Of a DNA stretch of 64,000 bases, positions 54,608 through 64,000 are shown piece after piece. The position numbers and the translations under genes were made by a program. Positions within the stretch are counted from its first letter, which is position 1, and every line of letters begins with the position of its first letter. The DNA lies in the NCBI RefSeq assembly GCF_000189635.1, contig NW_002476227.1, forward strand, positions 1 through 64,000, written 5' to 3'. Source of the stretch: Tetrahymena thermophila SB210. Its lineage: Eukaryota > Ciliophora > Oligohymenophorea > Hymenostomatida > Tetrahymenidae. The notes below the pieces were generated by a model. It was not told the origin of the DNA, made no database searches, and worked only from the letters and a program-made list of their open reading frames with translations.

Positions 54608-56437
54608 ATGGCCCTCACATTTACTCCTAATAACCCAATTATTCCCTTGAGACTTGGTATAAAGCACGATCCACCTACCCTAGCTTTAGTTTATAAAAGA
54701 AAGCAGCAAGATATTAAAGAAAGAATTTACTCAATAGTTCTTAATGGATTAGTAGAGTTGAGCGATCCAAAAATAATAGCTCTTAAACTGTTTGAAGAGC
54801 ATGCACTGATTCTAAATGAGAATGTTATAGATATCGATTAGGTAATATTTAGATACATTTACTCATATTAATTAGTGTTTAGTTATTAATTCTACCAAGA
54901 AGAATTTCAATTTCATTTCTATAACAAATGTATTAATTATAAATTTATAATAGCATTAAGTTAAAAAGAATAAAGCAAACAAACTTTAAAAATATATAAA
55001 TAATACTTACATAACTGAAATGTTCTTCATGATAATAAGCTATTTTTATTCAATATTTGCTATAAATTTATCAAAAAGGTTGAAAAATTAGTGGCAGAAC
55101 TCTAAAAAAGATACGAAGAAAAGAAAGCACTATAGTAATTTAGCAACCCAATAACCAAAGACATGATTTCTCCAATTCACACTTATCAATCAGCAAACAG
55201 TAATGCTTTTTTTATCTTGCAATATTAAATATTTTGAATACCTTTAAAAATTATAAAAATATCATTTTAATAGAATTACTATAGTTAGTAAAATATATTC
55301 AGATTATATATCAACTTAAACTAAATAATAGAAAATCCATACAACATCTAGGATAATGACACTGATATGTTCTTGGATAACACATAAACAAATCCTCTAC
55401 AAAGCAATAATTTTCATCATGAGAATAATGAATCTATATAAAACGAATACAACGATTAAAGTTATTAGCAACAAAACCTATAGTCAAACTTATTAACTTT
55501 GTAAACTCCTGTTCAGAATAATAATAATATCAGCAATAATAACAATGTAAGCAACTCTATAGTAGATTAGTTCAATTAAAATCAGTTAAGCGATGATGGT
55601 GAGTTATTTAGCTCAGGATATAATCCCAGTTTTTCGACAAAAGCAGGTTCTGCTAGTGAGTAAAAAAGATAGAAGGTAAAAAGTAAGAATGAAAAAAATA
55701 AAATGAATCTTGGCGCCACTCATAAAAACTTAAATGAATTAATTCAAGGAAGTTCAGAAAATAACATGCAGCAATACATAAACAGCCATTACAACTACGG
55801 CTAAAGAAAAAATAATAACAATGAGGCAAATTATTTAAATGAAAATAATCTCGACAACGAGTTTATAGATGAGTAGCAGCTATATAATAACAACATCAAT
55901 AACGATTACAATGAAGATTATCATGATCTAATGAATGAAGATAATTACTTGTACTAAAATAATAACAACAATTATAACACCCAACACATATAAATTCCTT
56001 AAAGCATTCAAGGTAATAGCAATAACACCAATTTTCCTAACAAGAAAAATAACTAGAATAATTAAATGTGGCCATAAAACAATACTCAAAACACAATTTA
56101 TCCTTTTTAAAACAACAACATGAAGGGATACATAGATACGTAAATGGATTACCAATAGAATTTTAATAATTATTAGGATAATTTTGCAATTAATAATAAT
56201 TACTAAAACAACAATGCATAGTATTAAAATAATCTGAATAACTTTAACTAAGCATCAAATGCTCCCTTCTTTTCTAAAAGATAATCTTAATCCATGGGAA
56301 ATCAATAAGCTTATGAGCCTTAATTTGATAATAACTCTAAAAAAAGAAGGAGTAAATTAGGTGAATTGAGGGAATTAGCTAATTAACACAGAGATATTAA
56401 TGGAAATGTAATTGATGACTAACTTGAGGTTATTTGA
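54608..56437 (+). CDS. CEP19: CEP19 homologue with long Asn-rich C-terminal tail
   Basis: Three exons (54608-54841, 55079-55199, 55332-56437) give 486 residues. Introns are GTAATA...AAAAAG and GTAATG...AATAG. Residues 1 to about 110 carry the CEP19 signature: RLGIKHDPPTLALVYKRK, then RIYSIVLNGLVELSDPK, LFEEHALIL and, across the first intron, VEKLVAELQKRY. CEP19 sits at the centriole and ciliary base in animals, where it works with RABL2 to load IFT-B trains, fitting a heavily ciliated cell. The rest (about 370 residues) is unlike animal CEP19. It is Asn/Gln-rich, with NNN runs, a basic patch (KKRRSKLGELRELANQ) near the end, and no recognised domain. It stands alone, 3.7 kb from the next gene upstream. 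Confidence 0.88.
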
Positions 56438-57517
56438 TTATTTATTGGCATTAAAAAGTATTAGTTCAAAATCATTTATAGTTTAATTTATTAATTTAGA
56501 ATAAAATTTAGTTTATTAATATCAATTAAAGTTACTTTTTCCAATTAATTTAACTTAATATATGTTATGTTGATGCTTTTATATTGTCTGTATTATTAAA
56601 ATTTTAATAATTTTAATTGATATTATTATTCAAAATAGTTATTTTTACAATAAAATATATTATTATAGCAGATAGATGTGTTCATTTTTTAAAACATTTA
56701 AATTTATTTCATTTAGTAATATTAAAAATTAATTAAGTAATTATAAAAGTGTCTTTCTTAATGTTAATATAAAATAAGATTCTAAACTAAAAGAAAAAAT
56801 AAATCATTTTATAAATATGAATTATCTTATAAATATCTTTACTTTTAAGATTGATAGAAAATTGAATGAAGAAAAAGAACAAATTATTTGTTTTTTATTA
56901 AGATTATGGTTAATTTATTAAAATAAATTATTTACTTATTTTAGAAAATAATCTTATACATATAATTAATTTATTTAATTAAAAAATCTATTATTTATTT
57001 ATTTTGCAGATTTTATCTAGTTTGTTTAATTTTGAATAGGCTTAGAAAGTTTTTTTTAAGTTTTTGATATAAAACTATGTAAAAATTATAAAATATATAT
57101 AATAAATAGTAAAGACAGACATCAAAGATTTTTATTAAATTGTTAATTAACAGAAGGAGTATTTTATTTATACATTTAAAAATTATGAGTGAACGAACCA
57201 TCCATTCATTCTATCTTTGCTAAATGAATAAACATTTAAACTTAATTCTTCAGACTATTTTTATGCTTCTTTTTTTCAAATTAACTATTACGTTTAATCA
57301 TTCGTTCATATTTAAATCAAAACTATTCATAAATTCTACCAATAGTAATTAGGATTCAAAATTTATGAATAATAATAGCAAACTCAATATATTAGTTTTT
57401 TATGTTATGGAGTTAATGTATTTTTTTAGCTATAATACTTTTTCTATAAAGGTAAAATTAGCTTATTCTTTTATTATGTGTTAATCTAGCTTATAATCTA
57501 TATTTATTTTTGGATTT
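56438..57517. other. Convergent intergenic spacer
   Basis: About 1.1 kb between the 3' ends of the CEP19 gene (plus) and the receptor gene (minus). It is AT-rich with no recognised gene or repeat. A 62-codon minus-strand frame near 57,013-57,201 is Leu/Ile/Tyr/Lys-rich and probably fortuitous. Confidence 0.55.
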
Positions 57518-58537
57518 TCAATATTTTATGAGTGAGGTTTTTATATCATCTCCTTCTTAATCTTCCATCGAACTTGAGGATTCATCTTTCATGCGATTAT
57601 TGTTATATCTTATCATACTTGATTACAACTGGCTCCACTCATCTTCGTCATAGTCAGATTATGGAGAAATCTCTTTGAATTTGTTGTTATCTTCACTGTT
57701 ATTTTTATTGCAGCATCTTTAGAAAGGATTTATTGAGAGATACCCATAAATAATAGAGTTAACAAATCCATTGAAGACAGTTATTTGTAAATCAAAGTTG
57801 TTTAACCAATCTATTTTATCTCCTCCTGTAACAAGCTCATAAAATCTTTCAAACATAATCCATATCCAAGAGACGACCAGAAATAGTGGATACAAAATCA
57901 ACTTTTTTATTTCTGCAGAATGAGTTTCTCCTTTGTTTTTGTAAAAGTTGTAAAATATTCTACTGATGAAGTATATTTCTAAGAAAACAGTCAGGAAGAA
58001 GGGAATAAATGAAAGAAATATTTTTAGCAATACTCCTACAACATCATTACTCCCATCAGGATAGCTTTTAACTATTAAAAAGCACATAACTTCCTCTAAA
58101 GGTTGAGTGTGATTGTAATTATCAAAAAAGAAAGGGATTATAGCCAAAAATAAAGGAGTTAATAAAGTAAACTTCCCATAATATGTCACTGGATTATGAG
58201 TTTTTATTGGTTTTTTTCTTATGAAAAAAGTATAGAGAGTCCAAGACACTGATAAAGTTGCACAGAATGTGCCATTAGTAGCAAGAAGCTTTAAAAATGC
58301 CTAAATTCTGCAAAACGAATCACTTATTGTTTCATTAGGGTTTAAAAAATAATAAGCTAAAGGTATGAAATAGTCTAAACTAAGAAGGAAATCATATAAA
58401 AACACAGTGAACACTAGTCTAAATGCAAAGGTTCTTACTTATTTGTAATAGGTATAATGAAATAATAGTATCCCCGTAGATATTACTGAGCATGTTGAGC
58501 ATATCAGAAAAAAAACACTATAAGTATATGATGACAT
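57518..58537 (-). CDS. Seven-transmembrane receptor (GPCR-like)
   Basis: A single frame from ATG 58537-58535 to TGA 57520-57518 encodes 339 residues. Seven hydrophobic segments can be seen at about residues 5-28, 36-64, 76-105, 120-138, 165-197, 212-231 and 248-268. Cys76 at the top of helix 3 and Cys152 in the loop after helix 4 are placed for the conserved GPCR disulfide. Helix 6 is Trp-rich (SWIWIMFE), and helix 7 ends near NGFVNSIIYGYLSINPF. The C-terminal tail of about 70 residues is hydrophilic, starts with a Cys pair (RCCNK) that could be palmitoylated, and ends with Ser/acidic stretches. The architecture resembles cAMP-receptor-like and secretin/frizzled-like receptors of protists. 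Ligand unknown. No introns are needed. Confidence 0.8.
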
Positions 58538-60033
58538 AGATTGTATTTTTTTGTTGGCTTAATTCACTTATTTTAATAATAATTAATTTACTTTTTTTAT
58601 TGAAAAATACCTTATTTGTTTGTGATAGAAAACTAATAGACTTATGATGCTTGAAAAAATATTTAATGAATGAATGAATTACAGTTTCTTGTTCAAATTT
58701 TGTTTTTTTTTACTCACAAAAAATTTTTGTTAAGCTTTCTATCCAATAAAATTTTTGGATTTATTTTTAAAATAAAAAAAACTTAGAATTAACATTTGAT
58801 ATTATTGTTTTGTGTTTACATACCAATAGATTATTTTTGATTTATTTGCTGATCTAAAACCTAATTCATATAAATTTTACTTACTTTTTAGACATGATAG
58901 AGTGAGTGGCTAAATATATTAAATTAGTGATATTTGACATAAAATTTATTTTAAACATGAATATAAATTACTTAATTTTATTATTCATTATTATAAGATA
59001 AAATTTAACAGCGAGGATGATAAATATTCTTTATAATTAATTAGATTGCTTATTCAAAAATCTTTTATAATGTTAGCATTGAGCTTAACTAAGATTAACT
59101 AAATAAAAAATGTTATTAATGTAAACTGGCTTATTATCTTTTTATATTTTTACATTAAAAAACATATTCTAAATATTATTTTCAACTAAATTGAAAAATA
59201 TCTAGTAAAATTAATTTATTTACATATATTTTTTACTTAGATTATCATCTTTATCAGAATATGTGATAATTTATTATTTATTAACAGTATGATTTAAATA
59301 TTGTTTAATAATGTATCTTTGCTATTACGCAAAGCTAACAACTTGTAAAAGGCTTATATTTTTCTTCATATTTAATAATTGATACTTCTCAAATATTTAC
59401 ATGAAATGTTAATTACTTTTTTTCAATACGAAATCAATCTTTAAATAAAAAAGTAATTGTTTATTTTACTTTACTAATTTTTTAACACATTTATTATTAT
59501 AAATAACTCATTTTTATATAATATTTATAAAAAATTTGAAAAAAAATTAATATCTTTAAAATAGATGATATTCAAAAAAATGGTTGTGTTTTTGTACCCT
59601 TTAACAAAGGAAAATTAAAAAACACAAATTGATTTTTTGTTTGAATATTTATCAAGTTAAATTTATTGATTTCTAATGAAAAATTAAATTTAAAGTTTAA
59701 TATAAATAATAAAAGCTTTTATTAAAATAAATAATAAATTTTATTTAAAAATATAAATTTATAAAATTTGAAAAATTTAGTTAAGAGAAGATGATTAAAT
59801 GATAGATATTTTAAAATTTTGTTAAATTTAATTAGAATACATACATAAATACAAATAAATAAATAAATAAACAAGCAATAATATTATAAATTATTAAATA
59901 ATATAGTAATAGAATCAACATTATTTTATATTAAATTTTTTGAAGTAATATAATTTGATTTGTTTCTTCCTTTTGATATTTAGTTAGTTATGATGTTTAA
60001 AGTTGTTTAAGAAAAAAGATCCATTAAATATTC
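58538..60033. other. Intergenic spacer
   Basis: About 1.5 kb between two minus-strand genes. It holds the upstream region of the receptor gene. No coding-like frame, repeat or RNA gene was recognised. Confidence 0.55.
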
Positions 60034-61101
60034 TCAAAATTATTTTGCAATAGACTTTTTGATAGGAACACAAACTACTTTTTATATTTCGCTTTCACCT
60101 TTTGAACTGTTATTTAAGAAAGATTTATTTCTAATAGATGAATTAAAGAAATCTTATTTTTTCAAAAAAGGATTAGAAGTTCTATGTGACTAGTTTTAAG
60201 GTTTTGGAGGTACTTTAAATAGATTTTTTTTATTAGAAACAAGTGGAATACCATTATAAATATTATTTTCAACACAAATGTGCATTTTATTTTAAAAATT
60301 ATTTACATATTATTAATTGTTTGTTTGAGTAGAATTTAATTCTGAAGAGTAAGATAAATTTTTTAAAAAATCTGATGATTAATTTTATTAAGTATTAATT
60401 ACTGATTCATTAACAAATAAATTATTTTCTACACATATTTTATCTTAATTATTGATATTATTTAAACATTAAAAATTATTATCTTTGGTAGAATTAAAAT
60501 ATTATGGGTTAAAAAGTAGGTCAATAAATGTATCTGATGATCTTTCTTTTGACTCGCTTAATGATTAATCTGAAGTAGAAGCTTCACTTATTTGATCAAA
60601 AGGAATAGAATAGTTGTCTTACTAAGCGATTTACTTTATAGGAGAGGAATTGAATGATTAAAGAGAAACAAAAATAGTTTCTAAAACAGAAACAGAGTCT
60701 TCTAATTAAAATTGATTTTGATTTAAAGTAGAAATATAAATACGACTATCAATTTTTAATTTTTTTCTTATCAAATTTAGCAAAAATTTAACTTTAAATG
60801 TAGATTTATTCTTTGGCAATCTTAAAATTAGTTCATAAGAATTGTTTTCAAAAACAAAATTAAGAATTTTTTCAAGAAATCTTTCTTTTAATTAAAGGAC
60901 AATAGAGCTGTAGTTGTAAATAAATTATTCGTCAGAAACAGATTTCTATAAAATTTAAACTGGAGTCATGTAAAAATTATATTACAAATAATCTTCCAAA
61001 TCTTCAAAAGAAATTTTATTTTCAAAAAATAGATTATCGTCAATTTAAATACGCTGATAATCCTTTTCAAAAGACAATTTACAATATATAAAGCAAGACA
61101 T
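60034..61101 (-). CDS. Unrecognised protein, 355 residues, possible ubiquitin-like fold at N-terminus
   Basis: One uninterrupted frame from ATG 61101-61099 to TGA 60036-60034. The first 140 residues alternate charged and hydrophobic positions like a folded domain. Around residues 98-140, STFKVKFLLNLIRKKLKI followed by RIYISTLNQNQFQLEDSVSV has the strand-helix-strand pattern and 'L-x-D-x-x-S/T-V' turn seen in ubiquitin-like beta-grasp folds; this is a weak visual match only. The rest is Asn/Ser/Gln-rich and low in complexity, with a basic Ser-rich C-terminus. There is no signal peptide or membrane segment. It is divergent to the B-box-like gene, with about 535 bases between starts. Confidence 0.7.
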
Positions 61102-61636
61102 TTTTTTATTTATTTTTACAAATATTTTTCTGATTTATTTTTGTATTTTTTGTTTAATTAATTGTTTTTTTTTGTATTTTTTTTTTACTATTTAATTGAA
61201 TTAAATAATTATTATCAAAATTAGAATTTGTTGCTCTTAATTTAAACCTATTTTCTTGATTCATGTAGACGCAGAATTTAATTAATTAATATATTTATCT
61301 ATTTTAAGATTAGCTTAATTTGTCTATATTATTTAGGTATAAAATAGTAAAACAAAAGTATTTTATTTTTAATCATTTATTTATTTTTAAACTTCCACTC
61401 TCATTTATAAAGTTATTTATTTTAACCATCTCCCCAATATTCTAAATTGAAATATATCATGAATTTGACATTTAAATTCAATATATTTATTTATTTTTGA
61501 TATTATCAGAATCAATTGTAAATTTTATTGAGGAAAATAAATAGTTCATTTTTATTGCTCAAGATTATTTTTTATTGAGTATAAACATTTTTATTATTTA
61601 GAATATTGAATCAAGAAAAAGCAAAGATTTTAAAAA
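61102..61636. other. Divergent intergenic region
   Basis: About 535 AT-rich bases between the starts of the minus-strand unrecognised gene and the plus-strand B-box-like gene. It must hold both promoters. No distinct regulatory motif stood out. Confidence 0.55.
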
Positions 61637-63220
61637 ATGATTTAAGAAATAAATTAAATGCCTACATGCAAAACTCATAAAGGACTATCTTTAGAGTTTT
61701 TTAATACAGATTTTTCAACTGAAAATAAATAAATAGCTTTGTGTGCTAGATGCCTAACATCTAGTTTTGTTAAAGGGTAAGATTTATTACATTATTCTGA
61801 TATTTCTGAATTAAATGATTCTGATGTTTTAAATAATTGGCCTATTTTAGAAGACTAAAATACACTATAAATTTTGTAGAGAATTCTTGAATAAAAGGAA
61901 GATTAAGAAGATTATTTGTTAATCATAGAATAGTTCATTGATGACATGCTAAATAAAATAAACTATAAATTATGTAGAATGAAAAAAGCTGTGATTAATT
62001 ATTTTTCAGAAAGCTTTGTTTGCAAATAAAAAATTATTAGCAAATACAATGAAATATCATGCAAATAAGAATTAAAAAACTCATTGCAGTTGATGATGGA
62101 AGGTAATTAAAGTGGGTTAGAATAAATAGAAAACATTTTCAAAAAATCTTATGAAAAAAAAAGTGTGAACTAACAAATTTTATTAGATCAAATATAAAAG
62201 TACAAAGCTAACTAAGAATTTCTTTAATTGAAATTTCCTAAAATTGTGTAAAAATAATTATTCTAAAATATTAAGCTAATAAAAAAGCATTTGCTTAACA
62301 AAGTTTTATAACCAAATAAAAACTCTCTAGATTCATTCAAAGACTATTTTTCTGAATGCATTTGTGCCTCTAATCAAGATACTGATTATTTAAAAGAAAT
62401 TTAATTATCCAATTAATAGTTTGAATTTCTTATATAAAATGCATAATTTCATATTTAAAAAAAATAACAATTAAGTAAATTAGATAAAAATAATTTAAAT
62501 AATTAAAATAACAACATTATTGAGTAGCTTGAAAGAATAAATAAAGAACATAAAAATTTTGTTTCATAGTTTAATATAAAAGAATAATAATAATTTGAAA
62601 ACCTAGTTGCTATGTACGAATTCGATATAGACGCCTCATAAAAATATCCATTTATAAAATCTCTCAAAGATGAATACAGTTAAAACAATTAAATCATAAA
62701 GAAAAATAAAGAGGGATTAATAAAGATCAAATAAATTAATTCAAAGTGGGCTGTGTAATTTTTTACTGAAAAAGCAATAGATGCATCAAAAATGTATACA
62801 ATCTAAATAGAAATAAAACCCTTTAAAGGTGAAGAAAATAGCTATAGAATAGCAATTGGATTTATTGAAATTTCACTATGTAATGAATAGTGGCTTGATT
62901 AAGATATTTCATCTATTTCAAGCTTATATGTATCGAATTATAATAAAAATAAATTTACTCTAAATAAAAAAGGTATGCTCTTAAATAATAGTCTAATTAA
63001 TCATTCTGAATTGATGAGAAAATTAGAAATTTAGTTTTGTTTAAAACAAAAGTTTTTCTAAATAGCTGATTATCCTGGCTATAACAACATCACTTAAGCA
63101 AGGGGAGAAGAGATGCTTAGAAATTTAGATGGTTAGGAATATGTATTTGGAATGAAACACTATTCTGTAAAATCAATCAAGGTTTTGAAATTTACTGAAA
63201 AATTTATGCAAAAAAATTGA
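61637..63220 (+). CDS. B-box-like zinc-finger and coiled-coil protein
   Basis: A single frame of 527 residues, ATG to TGA 63218-63220; the start follows TTTTAAAAA. Near the N-terminus C11-x2-H14 and C36-x2-C39, with His52 further on, form a B-box-like zinc site (spacing is looser than the canonical B-box). Residues about 75-330 are a long helical, Gln/Glu/Lys-rich region predicted to be coiled coil. The C-terminal 150 residues alternate strands (YTIQIEIKPFKG, RIAIGFIEISL, KLEIQFCLKQKFFQI, SIKVLKFTEKF) like a beta-sandwich, perhaps SPRY-like. B-box, coiled coil and beta-sandwich in this order recall TRIM proteins without a RING; ciliates carry large families of this kind. Function unknown. No introns are needed. 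Confidence 0.78.
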
Positions 63221-63318
63221 AAATAATAATAATTCAAAATTTTTCTTTTAAATAGAATAAAAAATATCTAAATAAATTATTTTATTTATACAATTTAAAT
63301 AAGCAAAAATAAAGTAAG

Positions 63319-63354
<36 letters not shown>
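63319..63354. repeat. TATC microsatellite, 9 units
   Basis: Nine perfect tandem TATC units inside the first copy of the tandem duplication. Confidence 0.97.
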
Positions 63355-63530
63355 ACTTTTTTATGATTTGTTTTTTATTTTGGAAAATAGTATGTATTAT
63401 AAAATACTTTTTTTTATATTTATTTACAAGATTTTAATTAAATTGGTTTAAAAAAAGTGTTTTTTTAAATACAATAAAAAATATCTAATAAATTATTTTA
63501 TTTATACAATTTAAATAAGCAAAAATAAAG

Positions 63531-63586
<56 letters not shown>
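63531..63586. repeat. TATC microsatellite, 14 units
   Basis: Fourteen perfect tandem TATC units inside the second copy of the duplication, five units more than in the first. Confidence 0.97.
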
Positions 63587-64000
63587 ACTTTTTTATGATT
63601 TGTTTTTTATTTTGGAAAATAGTATGTATTTTAAAAAAAATTTTTTTATTTTTACAAGATTTTAATTAAATTGGTTTAAAAAAAGTGTTTTTTTAAATAG
63701 AAGTATAAAATTCTTCAACAAAACTATTTTATTTATAATCCTTGAAAAAGGTGAAGCAAACATTTTTTCTTTTTTAAAAAAGATATTTCGATTTTACAAA
63801 TGAAGAAATATTTAACTGCTGTTTAAATGAAAAACTTAATTTAGTTTATAATGTTTATCTATTTTATATTTTTTAAAAATTGAAAAAATAATTTCATATG
63901 ATATTACATAATTTATAAACAAAAATTTATTACATATTTTTTATATTATTTACTTAAAATTATTTATTTTTTTTAAATAGATTTTTAAAACACAAGCTTT

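Larger units (their letters stand above)
63245..63700. repeat. Tandem duplication, two copies of about 220 bases
   Basis: Copy one (about 63,245-63,462) and copy two (about 63,463-63,700) share nearly identical flanks. Both have AATAAAAAATATCTAA, TTATTTTATTTATACAATTT and AAATAAGCAAAAATAAAG before the TATC tract, and ATCACTTTTTTATGATTTGT and TTTTGGAAAATAGTATGTAT after it. They end with AAATTGGTTTAAAAAAAGTG. The few differences (tract length, a small A/T indel) point to a recent duplication. Confidence 0.9.
63221..64000. other. 3' flank and end of window
   Basis: No gene is seen downstream of the B-box-like gene. It contains a tandem duplication with TATC microsatellites (separate entries) up to about 63,700, then AT-rich sequence to the window edge. 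Confidence 0.55.

Noticed and set aside
55928..56155. Hydrophobic minus-strand frame and a plus-strand frame at the same place
   Set aside because: Both are out-of-frame readings of the Asn-rich third exon of the CEP19 gene.

Overview
The window is the end of a macronuclear chromosome of a Tetrahymena-like ciliate, most probably Tetrahymena thermophila. It opens with 15 C4A2 telomere repeats and is extremely AT-rich. Genes read as continuous proteins only if TAA and TAG mean glutamine and TGA is the sole stop (ciliate code, table 6). Introns are short, AT-rich and start GTA/end AG. Standard-code open frames are therefore misleading here, and I re-read every gene by hand with the ciliate code.

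Layout. 1-91 telomere. 442-1630 (-) subtelomeric gene with three C2HC fingers and a C-terminal RING-H2. 2475-29591 (-) one giant, intron-rich gene for a secreted or surface protein of roughly 7,500-8,000 residues, built from repeated beta-sandwich-like modules. It fills more than 40% of the window. 32608-34158 (+) a mitochondrial-type homologue of bacterial lipid-A-disaccharide synthase (LpxB/GT19) with strong codon bias. 34961-36700 (+) an unrecognised four-exon gene. 36829-42372 (-) an apparently intronless 1,847-residue Gln/Asn/Ser-rich protein. 43615-46033 (-) an unrecognised many-exon gene with unresolved splicing. 47249-48343 and 49695-50853 (-) two tandemly duplicated secreted class 3 lipases with the same exon structure. 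50854-54607 a gene-poor stretch with three diverged tandem repeats. 54608-56437 (+) a CEP19 homologue with a long Asn-rich tail. 57518-58537 (-) a seven-transmembrane receptor. 60034-61101 (-) an unrecognised protein. 61637-63220 (+) a B-box-like/coiled-coil protein. 63245-63700 a tandem duplication carrying TATC microsatellites of two different lengths.

The genes do not form a pathway. Themes are typical of ciliate biology: secretion or surface (giant protein, lipases, receptor), the ciliary base (CEP19) and ubiquitin/zinc-finger proteins. The most unexpected gene is the LpxB homologue, because ciliates are not known to make lipid A; its targeting signal, changed active-site-like motifs and codon bias suggest a recruited mitochondrial role. 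No rRNA, tRNA, CRISPR array or intact transposon was seen.
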